The position numbers and the translations under genes were made by a program. From the NCBI GenBank assembly GCA_949752795.1, contig OX457064.1, positions 42,032,368 to 42,096,367 on the forward strand: a DNA stretch of 64,000 bases, in the 5' to 3' direction. Positions 23,020 to 36,594 of this stretch are shown in pieces. This stretch comes from Hyperoodon ampullatus (Eukaryota > Chordata > Mammalia > Artiodactyla > Ziphiidae). Positions within the stretch are counted from its first letter, which is position 1; every line of letters starts with the position of its first letter. The notes under the pieces are model-generated. The model did no database searches. It saw only the letters and a program-made list of their open reading frames with translations, and had not been told where the DNA came from.

Positions 23020-24479
23020 TTTCTTCCTCCAAGACAGGAATATGATTATTTTTAGTTGTGCTGTACTTTTACATCAATTTCATTAAGTGTGAAATGTGTG
23101 AGGTCCCCATCGGCACCAAAGAGGAACATACTGACCAAAATGTATCTAAAATATTGCGAGGTCTTTATTAACAATTCTGATATAGCCAAGTGACTTATTG
23201 TATGACGCTTAAAAAGCTGGCCCAGTTCTATCTATGATGGTTTCTGGCAAGCTTTTTATTATGCTTCTTTTGACTTGATAAATGTGATAACTTGTTTGTA
23301 AATAGTTGCTATTCATAAGCATATTCATTTATCCTGCCTAGGGAAACAGGCATGGTAACTTTTAGTAAAGACTGCTTGATAAAGATGTACACTGGTTAAA
23401 CCACATTTGGGATTTACCCTGAGACAGAAGTGTCCTTATGCAAGAAGAAGGATTTTTTATTTATATATGTGATTTTACTATATACTAAAGATTTATTTCC
23501 TTGCACATATTCTGAGAGCTCACTGCTTGCTGCGGAGTGGAAGAAAGAGAAAAATACAGTGCGCTCATTAATCCTGACCTTGTAAGCAAACACTGTTGAC
23601 TTGTTCTTGGTTTGCAAAATGAATGGAACTCATTTACAATACTCAAACTGTATGTTAGCGTGTGGGCAATCCAATATAATGATAGCTTGTATTGGGGCTA
23701 AAGTTCCTGATCTTTCTATTGGACTGCCCAAAAGCAAACACTCAATATTAAAAGCTGTGTATATACGTAACATAAGATCTAAAGGATTTAATTTTTTTTG
23801 TTTGAAAAAAAGAAGAGGGAGAGAGAATTGAGTTTTAAATACACAATAGCTAATGAGACTTAGAGCTTTGTAAAAATGCTACCCCAGACCTGCTATTTTA
23901 TAACTCTAGGTTGGCTTCCTCCTTCAGAGGGAAACATGCCTAAGGTAGGAACTGCATGTAGGTGACAGTGACTGTTGTTTAGTAAATATTTGAATATATA
24001 TAAAAAAATGAAAGCTCAGATGTTAAGACATTTCTTGGCCCTCTGGGGCTGCAGAGGCCTCATCCTCCAAACTAAAAATCTCAGGATGTTGCAGGAGACA
24101 AAACCCTGGGTCAGGTGGGTAGAGAAAGGAGTTTGGATTCCTTCTCTCTCAGCCCCACTTTCAAGTTCATGAACTTGAACAAACCACCTTACTTCTCTGG
24201 GTGTTGGCTTAATAATTCTAATGCAGTTGGACAATTTTAGTGACTTTCACATTTTTAGGAAAGTTTATTTTCAGGTGGGCCTTTTTATGAAATGAAAACT
24301 TTTCTGAAACGAAAGCCCTATATTTAACACATGTGGTTCACTAGAACCAGAGCGAAATACTGGCCTTTCTTTCAAGACAGCCTTTGAAGCTTTTCCTGAA
24401 AACCAGGACGGCCCCAGAACAGTTTTTAAACCACTGAAATTAAAATCTACCAACAGTACTTTCAGTTATAGTATTTAAT
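23017..24479. other. No gene or repeat recognised
   Basis: Short open frames at 23414-23617 (minus) and 23601-23831 (plus) have no domain similarity. No processed pseudogene could be identified. Confidence 0.45.
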
Positions 24480-24599
24480 TGCCTGTCACTTAGGCCGGTA
24501 ATTCTCAGCCATGGGGTGTGACACTACTGAGTCAGTTGTGTTAGTGGTCATATTTGTCAGGAAAGGAAAACCTAGTTGTTGAATCAACTCATAATCTCA

Positions 24600-24800
24600 G
24601 TGGATTAATGCAGTGTGTCAGTTATCACCTGCTGCTTATCCAGCCACCTCCAAACTCAGTGGCTTATAATAGACATTTGTTATTTCTCACGATTTTGTGG
24701 GTCAGGTAGGCAGTTAGTCTGGTTGAAGCAATGTGGTTGATTTCTGTCATGAGCTGGGGTGCCAAAATCAAAACACAGGGTCGTCTATTTGGAGAACAAG
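24600..24800. mobile_element. Possible MaLR-like LTR fragment
   Basis: 'gtgtcagttatcacctgctg' followed by 'aaactcagtggcttataata' and 'tctcacgattttgtgggtca' resembles the end of an MLT1-like LTR in complement. Weak. Confidence 0.35.
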
Positions 24801-25209
24801 GCAAGAATGCAACCGTTAACAGTAGCATTGCTTGCAAGTCATTGGTAGACAACTGTTAATCCATCCTCTGTTGTAATGCAGGTGTTCAGTGCTTCCCTAG
24901 TGGTCCATCTCCTTTCTATACCTTTGAATTTCTGCTCTTTCCATACCCACTTTCCTCCTCCTCTCATCATATTTTAAGGAGTCTGGGCAAGAAATGACCT
25001 AGCAGTCCACTAAAAGATACCAATTACATTGTTTTGGATAATCACTGGGCTCTAGTTTAGGATGTATGGAATTAATGCAAGAAAAATGAAAGCAATTTTT
25101 AAATTAGAGAAACAAAGTACAAATCTGGTTTGAACATGAGATCTAATCCTAGAGGTAAATATGATTATCATTTTCCAATGAAATTCAGAAAAATACTATA
25201 TATAACAAT

Positions 25210-25569
25210 ATAGTTATTTTTGAGATATAATTGACATATAGTATTGTGTAAGTTTAAGGAGTACATTGTGTACAATGTGTTGATTTGATACATTTATCTA
25301 TTGCGATATGATTACCACTGTAGTGTTAGCTAACATGTCTACCACGTCACATAATTATCATCCATTTTTTGTGGTGAGAATAGTTAAGATCTAGTCTCTT
25401 AACAACTATGAAATTTGTAATACAGTATTGTTGACTATACTCACTGTACTGTGCATTAGATCTCCAGAACTTATTTATCTAGTAATTGCAAGTTTGTAAC
25501 CTTAAACAATACCTCCCAATTCTTCCATTCCCCAGCCTTTAGTAACCACCATTCTACCCTGTTTCTATG
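25210..25569 (-). mobile_element. Old near-full-length L1, 3'UTR part
   Basis: Minus-strand L1 3'UTR, including 'gacatatagtattgtgtaag' and 'attgttgactatactcactg'. It is colinear with the ORF2 remains that continue at 25797, and together they form one L1 extending to about 32005. Confidence 0.75.
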
Positions 25570-25578
25570 AGTTTGACT

Positions 25579-25786
25579 TTTTTTTTTTTTTTTTGTGGTA
25601 CGCGGGCCTCTCACTTTAGTGGCCTCTCCCGTTGCGGAGCACAGGCTCCGGACGCGCAGGCTCAGTGGCCACGGCTCACGGGCCCAGCCGCTCCGCGGCA
25701 TGTGGGATCTTCCCGGACCGGGGCATGAACCCATGTCCGCTGCATCGGCAGGCAGACTCTCAACCACTGTGCCACCAGGGAAGCCC
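25579..25786 (-). mobile_element. CHR-type SINE, short form, inside old L1
   Basis: Minus-strand copy with a T tail at 25576-25594 and the tRNA-like head at right. Flanks share agtttgac (25570-25577 and 25788-25795). It split the old L1 3'UTR, so it is younger than that L1. Confidence 0.93.
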
Positions 25787-25796
25787 AAGTTTGACG

Positions 25797-28700
25797 TTTA
25801 AAAATTCCACATATAAGTGATAGCACTACGGTATTTGTCTTTTTCTAAGTTATCTCCCTTAGCATAAAGCCCTCAAGGTCCATCCATGTTGTTGCAAATG
25901 GTAAGTTGTTCTTTTTCATGATTGAATTATATGTATAATCCCATCTTTTTGTGCATTCATCAGTTGATGGACACTTGGGTTGTTTCCGTATTTTGGGTAT
26001 TGTGAATAATGCTGCTGTTAAACAAGGATATGCAGATATCTTTTCAATATCCTGTCTTCATTTCCTTTGGATATAGATCCAGGAGTGGGACTGCTAGATC
26101 ATATGGTGGTTCTATTTTTAATTTCTTGAGAAACCTCCATACTGTTTCCCATAGTGGCTGAACTAATTTAGATTTCCACCAAGACTGTCCAAAGTTCCCT
26201 TTTCTCCACACTTTTACCAACACTTGTTATCTCTTGTCTTCTTGATGCTAACCATTCTAACAGGTGTGAGGTGATAACTCATTGTGTTTTGATTTGAATT
26301 TCCCTGATGATTAGTGATGCTGAGCATCTTTTCATGTACCTGTTAGCCATTTGTATGTCTTTGGAATATGTCAATTCAGATCCTTTGTCTATTTTTTAAT
26401 TGGATTGTTTGGGGTTTTTGGTAATTGAGTTGAATGAGTTCTTTCTAAATTTTAGATATTAACTACTTATCTGATATAGGGTTTGCAAATATTTTCTTCC
26501 ATTTCATAAGTTGCCTTTTCTTCTTTTTTTAATTTAATTTAATTTTTTTATGATTGTTTTGCTGTGCAGAAGCTTTTAGTTTCATGTAGTCCCATTTGTT
26601 GATTTTGCTTTCGTTGCTTGTGCTTTTGGAATCATACCTAAAAAATTAGTGCTGTATCAAAGAGCTTTTTTCCTGTTTTCTTCTAGGAGTTTTATAGTAG
26701 CAGATCTTACATTTAAGTCCATTTTGAGTTAATTTTTGTGAGTGGTGTAAGATAGGGGTCCAATTTTACTTTTCTGCATGTGGTTATACAGTTTTCCTAA
26801 CACTGTTTATTGAAGAGACCTTCCTTATTGTATATTCTTGGTTCCCTTGTCAAAAACTAGTTGATTGTATAATGCAGGCATTTATTTCTGGACTCTCTGT
26901 TTCATTGGTCTGTGTGTCTGTTTTTTTTCTAATACTAAACTGTTTTAATTACTGTAGCTTTGGAGTATAGTTTGAAATTGGGAAGTATGATGCCTCTGGC
27001 TTTGTTCTTACGATTGTTTTGGCTCTGTAAGGTCTTTTGTGGTTCTATACAAGTGTTATGATTTTGTTTTCTATTTCTGTGAAAAATACCATTGGAATCT
27101 TGATAGGGAGGGATTACATTGAATCTATAGATGGCTTTAGGTAGTATGGGCATTTTAATAATATTAATCCTTCTAATCCATGAACGTGAGACATCTTTCC
27201 ATTTGTATCTTTCTTAATTTATTTCATCAAAGAGCTGTAGTTACTCTCTTACTTTCTTTGTTAAATTTATTCTTAAGTACCTTACTGATTTTGATTCTGT
27301 TATGAATGGGATAGTCCTTTTTTTTCTTTTTCAGATATTTCATTGTCAGTGTATAGAAACACAACCAACTTTTGTATGTTGAATTTAATTTCTGTGACTT
27401 AACTGAATTCGTTGATGAGTTCCAATAGTCTTTTGGTTAAGTCTTTTGGGTTTTCTCTATGTGAGATCATGTCGTTTACAAATAATGACAATTTTACTTC
27501 TTTGTTTACAACTTGGATGCATTTTATTTCCTTTGCTTGCCTGATTGCTCTAGTTAGGACTTCCAGTACTATGTTGAATAAGAGTGCTTAGAGTGGGCAT
27601 CCTTGTCTTCTCCCTGATCTTAGAGGACAGTTTTTTGACATTTCACTATTGATATTGAGTATGATATTAGCTGTGGGTTTGTTGTGTATTGCCTTTATTA
27701 TAATGAATTATATTCCTTCTATACCCAATTTGTTGAGAGTTTTTATCATGAAAGGATGTTGTATTTTGTCAAATTATTTTTCCACATCTATTGAGATGAT
27801 CATATGATTTTTATCTTTCATTCTGTTAATGTGGTGTATCACATTGATTTGCAAATGTTAACCACCCTTACATTACAGGGGTAAATTTCACTTGATTATG
27901 GTATATGATCCTTTTAATGTGCTGCTGAATTTGGTTTGTTAGCATTTTGTCGAAATTTTGCATCTGTATTCATCAGGGATATTGGTCTGTCATTTTCTTG
28001 TAGTATTCATTATCTTGCTTTGTTATCAGTGTAATATTGGCCTTGTAAAATGAGTTTGGGAGTATTTCCTCCTCTTCAGTTTTTTGAAAGAGTTTGAGAA
28101 GGATTGGCATTCATTATTCCTTAAAAGTTTGGTGGAATTCACTAGTGAAAAGCCCATTTGAAACTGGGCTTTGCTGTATTGGTAGGTTTGTATTGCTGAT
28201 TAAATCTCGTCACTCATTGGTTTGTTCTGATTTCCTGTTTCTTAATGATTCAGTCTTGGTAGTTTATATGTTTCTAGGCGTTTATCCATATCTCCTAGTT
28301 GATTTAATTCGTTGGCATATGATTATTCATAGTGGTCTCTTATGACCCTTTGTATTTCTGTAGTATGAGTTATAATGTCTTCTCTTTCATTTCTGATTTA
28401 TTTGATTCTGTTTCTTTTTTCCTTAGGTAGTCTAGTTAAAGGTTTGTCAATTATGTGTATCTTTTAAAAAATCCAGCTCTTAATTTCTTTGTCTTACTGT
28501 TTTTATGGTCTCAATTTTATTTGTTTCCGTTCCAGTGTTTGCTCTGTCCTTCAATACTTGTTCTGTTGCCTAACATATGATCTTTTCTGGAGAATGTTTC
28601 ATGTATACTTGAGAAGAATGTGTCTTCTGCTGCTCTTAGATATCATTTTCTGTAAATTTCTGTTAAGTACATCTGGTCTAATGTGTAATTTAAGTTTTCT

Positions 28701-30349
28701 TATGGATTTGGGGTCTGGATTATCTATCAATTGTTGAAAGTGAGATATTGAGGTCCCCTACTATTATTGTATTATGGTCTATTTCTCCCTTGAGATTGGT
28801 TAGTGTTTGCTTAATATATTCAAGTGCTTTGATGTTGGGTACATGTACATTTATGATTGCTGTATCTTCTTGATGAATTGACCCCTTAATCATTGTATAA
28901 TAACCTTCTTTGTCTCTACTATTTGGGGCTTAAAGTTTATCTTGTCTAAGTATAGCTAGCTCTGCTTCTATGATTCACGCTTGCATGGATTATCTTTTTC
29001 CATCCCTTCGCTTTGAGCCTATATGTGCCCTTAAAGCTGAAGTGTGTCTCTTGTAGGCAGCATATAGTTGGGTTTTGGTTTTTTTTGTCTACGTAGCCAT
29101 TCTGTGTCTTTTGATTGGTGAATTCAATCCATTTATATTGAGAGTAATTATTGATATATAAAGAATTACTAATGCCGTTGTATAATTGCTTTCTGGCTGT
29201 TTTGCATTATCACTTTCTTTTATCCTCTCTTTCTTCCTACCTTTGTAAGTGGGTGATTTTTCATGGTGATATACTCTAATGCCCCTGTTTTATCTTTTGG
29301 GAATCCGCTATAGGTTTTTGCTTTGTGGTTACATAAGGCTTACATAAAACGTCTTATAGGTAAAGCAGGCCATTTTATGCTGATAGCAACTTAACTTTGA
29401 TTGTATACAAAAGCTCTACCCTTTTACTTTATCCCTTTAATGTATTTGTTGTCAGAGTTTACCTCTTTATATTTTGTATTCATTAACAAATTATTGTGGC
29501 TATAGTTATTTTTATAATACTCTTTTCCACCAACCAGTAGTTACCTGGTTAATTCATACTTATATTACAGAATTAGAGTTTTCTAAATCTGACTGTATAT
29601 TTACTTTTACAGTCTGTATATTTTTGTTTTGTATGTTTTCATGATACTAATTAGTACCTTTTCATTTCTGCTTGAGGAACTCCTTTCAGGTTTTCTTGCA
29701 AGGCCGGTTTAGTGGTGATAAACTCACTCACCTTCTGTTTGTCTAGGAAAGTCTTTCTTTCTCCTTTATAACTGAAGGATAACTTTGCCAGATAGAGTAT
29801 TCTTCTTGGCTGGCAATTTTTTCCAACACTTTGAATATGTCATTCTACTCTTTCCTGGCCTGTAGAGTTTCTGCTGAGAAATTTGCTCATAAACTAATGA
29901 AGTTTCCTTTGTAGGTTACCATATTTTTTTCTTTTGCTGCTTTTAGGATTATTTATTTGTCTTTGATTTTTGATAATTTCATTCTAAAGTGTCTTGGAGA
30001 AGGTCTTTTTCATTGAGATAATAGGGTGATCAATTTGCTTTGTGAACACAGATGTCCTAGTCTCTCCCCAGGTTTGGTACATTCTCAGCTATCATTTTTT
30101 AAACTTTCTGCCTTCTCCCCCCTTCTCTTTTTCAAACCCAATTAATCTAATGTTTGCACACTTGATGGTGTCCCCTAGATCACATAGGCTTCGCTCTTTT
30201 TCATTCTTTTTTTGGTTCACCTCTGGGTTTTTTCAAAGTACTTGTTTGTTCTCTGATCATTGGTTCTGTCTTCCATTTGATCTATTCTGTTGTAGCTGCA
30301 CTCTACTGCATTTTTCATTTTGTTTACTGAATTCTTCAGATTCAGAATT
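25797..30349 (-). pseudogene. Decayed ORF2 and ORF1 of old L1
   Basis: The complement of L1 coding sequence from the ORF2 C-terminus (near 25850-26350) back to ORF1 (about 29700-30350). The layout matches the young L1 at 40-47 kb step by step: 'gatccaggagtgggactgct' at 26085, 'tgttgaataagagtgcttag' at 27572, 'tgattcacgcttgcatggat' at 28971, and 'ctggcctgtagagtttctgc' at 29857. Stops and indels are frequent; the longest surviving minus-strand open piece is about 70 codons (26935-27153). Plus-strand open frames such as 28094-28345, 28489-28737 and 30042-30356 are antisense artefacts. No protein can be made. Confidence 0.85.
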
Positions 30350-30362
30350 CCTGTAGGTTCTT

Positions 30363-30578
30363 GTTTTTTTTGTTTGTTTGTTTGTTTTTTGCGGTACACG
30401 GGCCTCTCACTGTTGTGGCCTCTCCCGTTGTGGAGCACAGGCTCCGGACGTGCAGGCTCAGCGGCCGTGGCTCATGGGCCCAGCCGCTCTGCTGTGGGAT
30501 CTTCCTGGACCGGAGCACGAACCTGTGTCCCCTGCATTGGCAGGCGGACTCTCAACCACTGTGCCACCAGGTAAGCCC
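30363..30578 (-). mobile_element. CHR-type SINE, short form, inside old L1
   Basis: Minus-strand copy with a (TTTG)n-containing tail at the left. It lacks about 8 bp of the usual 'ccgcggcatgtggg' part near 30490. TSD of 13 bp with one mismatch at 30350-30362 and 30579-30591. Second SINE to land in the same old L1. Confidence 0.93.
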
Positions 30579-30591
30579 CCTGTTGGTTCTT

Positions 30592-32005
30592 TTTTAAGAT
30601 TTTTATCTCTTTGTTAAATTTCTCATTTTTTTCATAAATTTTCCTGATTTCATTGAACTGTGTTTCTGTGTTTTCTTATAGTTCATTGAGTTTCTTCAAA
30701 AGAGCTATTTTGAATTTTTTATTAGCTATATTGCAAAATTGCATGCTTTTGAATTCCGTTATGGAGGATTATTATTATCTTTTGCTGGTGACATGTTTCC
30801 TTGATTCTTCATGTTCCTTGAAGCTTTGCATTGCTGCTTTCACATATGAAGCAGCAGACACCTCCTCAAATCTTTACTTGTTGATTTCTGGTGAGAGCTA
30901 ATCTTCTTTGGTTCTGCTTAAATCTAGCACTCTCTCCAACCTTGTGTGGATGCACCTGCTCTACAGTTTTTACTCCTTTTTGTGTCGGAATTCTTAATCT
31001 TCTGTCTTCTCTGCTTCTTACAACTTACCAGTTTTTCTGTTGGAAACCTCTTTTTTTCCCTAGAATATGGTGTTACAGCTAAAGGCTATAGTTTACCCTT
31101 GCCCATAATTCCCAGCCTTTTTTTGTTTGTTTGTTTTTTTGAAGGGACTCCTTGTTTACTGGACCTTGCTCTTGCAGCTGCGCTCTGAATTGAACAGCAG
31201 GAGCCAGCTGCAGAGTGTGGGGAGGTGTGAGTTTGGCACTTGGAACATTGGAGGGTAACTGTGTGGCAGGTGAGGGGATCCTTGAGTGAGGTTCTCCTAG
31301 TGGCTCCTGGGTGCAATTTCTGCTGGAGTCATGAAAGCAGTCAGCAGGCACTATATGCTTCTAATGCCCTTTGATATTTGCATCTGCCTCCTTTTTGATC
31401 TCCTTGCCCCCAGTCCTGGAGGTCCTGCATCAGTACTCTGGGTGCTGCAGGTAGAAATGGGCTTCTTCAGCCCAGTTTCCTGCACAACGTGGGTAGCCAG
31501 GTACTCATTCACTGGTCTCTTTTTCCTTCAGGTGTGGTCCCCACCAGCTTGTTCAGTCCAAGGCTGTGCTGAGGTATCAGGGGAAGTAGTGTGGTGGCAA
31601 AGTTTCTCTAACCCTCTCCAGTTCATCCAAACTTGTATTCTTTTCTTTTTCCTCAAGTGGGATGCTGGAATCTCTCCTCAGGAAGGCTGGACTTCTACAT
31701 AGTCGCTCTCATCTGTGGGTGTCTACTCAAGTCAGCACTCTCCTGGTTTTCCTGGCTGAGGTTGAGAGGGGCTGTGATCAGTTTGCAAGCTCCTGCTGGT
31801 TCCATAGCAATATCAATGTCTGTCTGCCTATTACTCATTGCATAGGTGATTGGGACTCTTTTTGATTTCCGTGGTGTATGATACTGGATCCCACAACTCA
31901 CGCAGAGCTTCTCTTGTTCATGAATGGATGCCAAACTAGTTGCTAAAAAGTGGAGACAAAAAGGAGGGATGTTTTATGCTCCCATGGTACTGACATCACT
32001 CCCTA
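30592..32005 (-). mobile_element. Old L1, ORF1 start and 5'UTR
   Basis: The complement of an L1 5' region: GC-richer from 31150 to 31900, with 'tttcctggctgaggttgaga' and 'gatactggatcccacaactc', ending in 'tgctcccatggtactgacat', a decayed version of an L1 5' terminus. This makes the old L1 nearly full length. Plus-strand open frames here (30946-31188, 31331-31702) are antisense to the 5'UTR. Confidence 0.65.
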
Positions 32006-33419
32006 AATATGTTAAATAGGTGCTGTGTGTGAGTATGTGTGCACCTTCGTGTGTTACGTATGAGCGTTGCTAACTTTTATTGTGCAAGGTAATATTAAAC
32101 AAATTTTTATGTCCCTTTGGTTAAACCTTGGACAGACAGACACGCGTGCATATAAACACTAAATATATACAAAACGGTATGCATATATCTGCATATATTT
32201 TTAGTATATGTATTAAATAATACATAATAAAGTAATACAATTAATACATATTAAATAAATAATACATAATAAAATGAGTACAATATTGTATATGTCTACA
32301 CATACATGCACTTCTAAGAATTTCATTGAAAGGATCAAGACATTTATTGATTACCTTGTGGAATGAAGGGTGGCTTCACTTCATATATGGAGAAATCAGA
32401 GCCATCACGTTCATCTTATTTGTGAATAAGGAAGTGTTATAAGAGGTGATATAAGCTATACTTTTAACTGGCTAAAATTCCTTTCCAATAAAGAAAAGAA
32501 TGAATTGTATATCTTTAAGGCTCTCTTCTCTATGACATGTCCTGCATTCCCCATGAAATGAAACTCTTAAGATTTCACTGGCATTGCTCAGTCTTAAGAG
32601 GAGAACCCTAGACCCGACTTTATTAGCTGTTTTTGAGTGCTGAGATAAGAAAAATAACATCAACCCATATCGTTGCTCTTTTGTTACATGTTAGAATTGG
32701 GCACAGCAAAATTACCATATTTTATGACATATCAAAATGGATAAATCCTAGTTTCAGAAAGCCAGAAAAAACTACTCTGAAAAGGTTTTTTCCCCATTTA
32801 CTGAAAGAAAATTCAAAGGACGAGATGGAACATCGTAGTGATGGGCAAAAATGCACGAACTTGTTTGATAGCCTTAATTAGTGATCTTATAATTGGGTAT
32901 CATGTCAGTTGTCATGTAGCTGGCAGCGTTCACTGAGAACACACGTAAATTCCTATTCTTTCGCTCCCTCTCAAATATTGTCATTCATTTGGGTGACAAT
33001 TCATGCATAATATAATAGCCCTGGGGTGCAATTAATTTTAGCAGTTGTACAACTTAGTAAGAAAAAAAAATCCCCTGGTATCGTGTGTTCTTTGAAGGTC
33101 AGATGATGCCACAATTTGCACCTTTGTTGCGAGACATGAAAATTAGCAATTAACATAAATATATTGATTAACATATGGATAGTTTAGTCTGAGATATTAA
33201 TGAATCTAATCATATTTTACCGGCTGTATACATTCTTTTTATCTTCTACGATGAGACATAATTATTTAAAAAAAAAGTTGAAGTTGAGATACATTTGGGC
33301 TTAATACTACTTGTTGTATGAGGTATATACTAGAGAAACATAAATGGGTCCCTGCTTTAGGAAGTTTAAAAAGAAAAAAAACTTGATAGGGTTTAATTTA
33401 TTTGGTACCACCCATGTTA
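32006..33419. other. No gene recognised; AT-rich low complexity
   Basis: An AT-rich stretch at about 32160-32290 contains repeated aatacataataaa-like words. The rest looks single-copy. The open frame at 32633-32881 has no recognisable domain. Confidence 0.45.
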
Positions 33420-33670
33420 CATCAGTGATCTTTTTGTGTAGTTTCCACCTTCTTCATGCATCTCATGTCTCTCAGATTCTTCCTATAATAGCTGCTACTG
33501 CCTGTATGTAGGTCTTCAACACCCTTACTTCTGACTCTGGGCATAATCCCATATCTGGATTTATTTCAGTTTGGTGTTCAGATATCGCCAGAGGGATCTT
33601 TCTGAGCCACATGTTTAATTCTTGATTCTCTGTTGCAATTTTAGGATACAGACATAAAACCTGGCTCTTG
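33420..33670 (+). mobile_element. Possible L2 fragment
   Basis: Order of phrases ending 'agagggatctttctgagcca' loosely follows L2 in plus orientation. Confidence 0.3.
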
Positions 33671-33820
33671 GTTAGGTGATACTAATAATTAAGTTGTTGA
33701 TATACACCAGTGGTTTAATAAATCACTCTTATTCTTATCAGCTAGGGATGTTTCTGTGGTGAGTAGAATGCATGAAGTTTTTAAAGTACTATTATTATTA
33801 TTGAGGGTATTAATACCTAA

Positions 33821-34069
33821 AATCTCTTGAGCACTTACTGTATCCCAGTCATTCTTTAAAGAGTGTTACATGTATTAGCGTATTTAATCCTCTCTTAACA
33901 ATGACCTTAGGAGGTTACTATGGTTGCCGTTTCCATTTTGTTCAGATGAAGAATCTGAGGTACAAGGAGATTTACTATTTTGCCAAAGACTAAGCAAGTA
34001 TTAAGTAATAGAGCTGGGATTCGTGCTTATATGAACTGAATCAAAGCGTATACTTTTTCCACTAAGTAT
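33821..34069 (-). mobile_element. MIR SINE, nearly complete
   Basis: On the plus strand the complement of MIR reads 'gagcacttactgtatcccag', 'tacatgtattagcgtattta', 'aggttactatggttgccgtt' and 'agctgggattcgtgcttata', in correct order and near full length (about 250 bp). Confidence 0.85.
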
Positions 34070-34935
34070 GAGGGAAGGGAACCCAAGTAATGGAGAAATC
34101 TAGGGGTTGCCATTTGGTGTCTTGTTCTCTGTAAACTTATGTAACGCTGGACATTTGTGGACTGAGTCTTGCTTTGGTGTTTGGAAAATTTGGGTTTTCC
34201 TTACTTAACCAGAATGTGTTCATGTTTCAGTGTTAGTTGAAAAGTGAAGGGTGTTATCTGATATAAACTGACATAAATTAGCATGGGTCACTTTGCAGTC
34301 AAAGTGAACGACAGACGAATTCAAGGGCTAACATCAGTCACCGTTGGGTTCTGTGTAACAGAGATGTTACATGCACCATTTCACTTCTCTGAGTAAATAG
34401 ATACCAGGGCTAGTTTTTTCTTTTTTGAGGTTATCTGTAAGAATATTGTCTCTGGCAATAAAATCTGAAGCTGAAATGGGTAGATTTGGAAGGATTTGTT
34501 TTTAAAAGTGGATTGTCAAACAGTATTCAGTAGTTAGCCATTTCTTTATAAGTTAGCACTGGTTTCCTAATTGAAAGTCACATGATGTTCCCTACGCCAT
34601 GAATTTGGATTGAATTTACTGTTTTCAGTTGATCTGTCCAGTGGTGACGCCAAATAAAACATTTGGCTATTTAGAGGAGAACTAATCGGAAGACATTAAA
34701 GTTGCACAACTTCTGTTGATAAGGCACAACTGCCAGGGTTGGACTGTTTCAAGGGGAATAAGGCAATGTCGCAGGTATCAGCCTGTATATTTTTGTTACT
34801 TTTCTGGAAAGGGAGAGCCAGGGAAGAGTTGGGGAGAGAAGTAAAAGTGGAATAAAATTGTTGATCATGAGTAGAATGTGGAGAAGTCATGATGCCGTTG
34901 AGTGTCAACTGAGCATTGTTAGTGCTATATAGTCC
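34070..34935. other. No gene or repeat recognised
   Basis: Nothing beyond chance open frames. Confidence 0.4.
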
Positions 34936-35012
34936 TCAAGTCACACAGTAAAGACCAGAGCAAGAATTTGGGCTCAAACACTGAAAGCCAAGGCTTGAGA
35001 TTTTCACTACAG
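34936..35012 (-). mobile_element. MIR SINE fragment
   Basis: 'caagtcacacagtaaagacc' and 'aagaatttgggctcaaacac' are the tRNA-related half of MIR in complement. Confidence 0.6.
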
Positions 35013-35037
35013 TACCACCCGCCACCCCCGATTTCTA

Positions 35038-35190
35038 AGATATGTGCTAGGTGTTTAACATGTATGAGCTCATTTAATTCTTATACCTGCCCTTCAGTTT
35101 TACTACCATTGTATACATGAAAAGACTGAAAAAATTTTAAAAGTCTGAGGATTTAACAAATTAGATAACCCACCCAATTTGTTAGAACTG
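35038..35190 (-). mobile_element. MIR SINE fragment
   Basis: 'gtgctaggtgtttaacatgt' and 'gagctcatttaattcttata' are the 3' half of MIR in complement. It directly follows another MIR fragment. Confidence 0.6.
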
Positions 35191-35291
35191 TGCATTTTCA
35201 AAGTCAAAAAAAAAAAAAAACTTCCAAAGGTTTATCAAAGCCATGTTGTTAAACTATCACCAGCAAGAATGCTCTAGAGACTTTTATTTTA

Positions 35292-35504
35292 TTTTATTTT
35301 ATTATTTATTTATTTATTTTTTGTGTGTGTGGTATGCAGGCCTCTCCCGTTGCGGAGCACAGGCTCCGGATGCTCAGGCTCAACGGCCATGGCTCACGGG
35401 CCTAGCCGCTCCGTGGCATGTGGGATCTTCCCGGACCGGGGCATGAACCCATGTCCCCTGCATCGGCAGGTGGACTCTCAACCACTGCACCACCAGGGAA
35501 GCCC
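35292..35504 (-). mobile_element. CHR-type SINE, short form
   Basis: Minus-strand copy with a (TTTA)n tail. The body lacks about 20 bp after 'gcaggcctctc' where other copies have 'actgttgtggcctctc', a deletion between two cctctc repeats. Perfect 15-bp TSD (gagacttttatttta) at 35277-35291 and 35505-35519. Confidence 0.94.
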
Positions 35505-35519
35505 GAGACTTTTATTTTA

Positions 35520-36594
35520 GATAATCTATTCTGTGGAACTCCTGACCCCAGAGACCCAGTATGGGAATCAACCCAACTCCTGTATTCTAGGTAGTTCAAC
35601 TCTGGCAATTATCTTTTACTATTAAATCTTTTACTGCCGCCTATGTATTGCCTGTCTCTAGATTACTAGAAAGTTTAGAAACAAAACACAGCAAAGAAAA
35701 AGAAAAAGCCAAGAGCAAACACCTCTTATGTAGATAGGAACTTTTCAGAAATTTTAATTTGGTCATGGAGTAGCCAACAGAGATATTAGAGATAAAAATG
35801 TGTTATCTTTGTACTTTATTTCAGTAACAGTGATGTATTTTATTACCTGATTACAAACATTAGAAATAATTATTGTCTTTGCTTTTTTTATTTGTAATGG
35901 CTTGGTTGATTCTATTAGAAAATACAACAAATCATATTCATTCATTTAACCATGTTGTTAACAGTAAACGGATTTTATTTTAGCTTTAAAGATATATATC
36001 AGCAACAAAAAGCCCACATATAGGATTGCAGTTGCCTGAACATAATGAATTGTCAATAAATCCCAGGTGTGTTTCCCACCAGCATATACGGGCATTTGAT
36101 GCTTCTGAAGCAATATGCACATTGGAAGCCACTTTGGGTTACAGGCAATATATATTTTTCCTAACTAGCATTAGAAGTACTCAAGCAATAAATGTGCCCC
36201 TATAAAGAACACTAAAGGTGAAATATTAACAGGGGAGATTGTAATTATGGAATCAAATACTTGAGTAAACACTGAGAACATTATGTACCCACTCAAGCAT
36301 TTGAATAACATCTTTCACAGTGGTACCTGTGGTAGTTGTTTTACAGGGATGCCAGATGATCACAGACAGTGGGGTAATTGAAAAAATATAAAATTGGTTC
36401 TGAATCAAAACTAGTTTCAACATCCCCTATTTTTAGAAGTTGTTCTCTCTCACTGTGTCTGAATGTGTGCATAATTTTTTGTTTGTATAGTATATTTCTG
36501 TAAAGTGCTTCAGTGATCACTCTGTTAGTAAGGGAACTTGTTTCTATTATACATCGAGTAAAATCATAATGATGTGTTCAACTCCGTGTGTTTA
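35520..36594. other. No gene or repeat recognised
   Basis: AT-rich, no supported feature. Confidence 0.4.

Noticed and set aside
30042..30356. Hydrophobic plus-strand frame of 104 codons
   Set aside because: Antisense to decayed ORF1 of the old L1.
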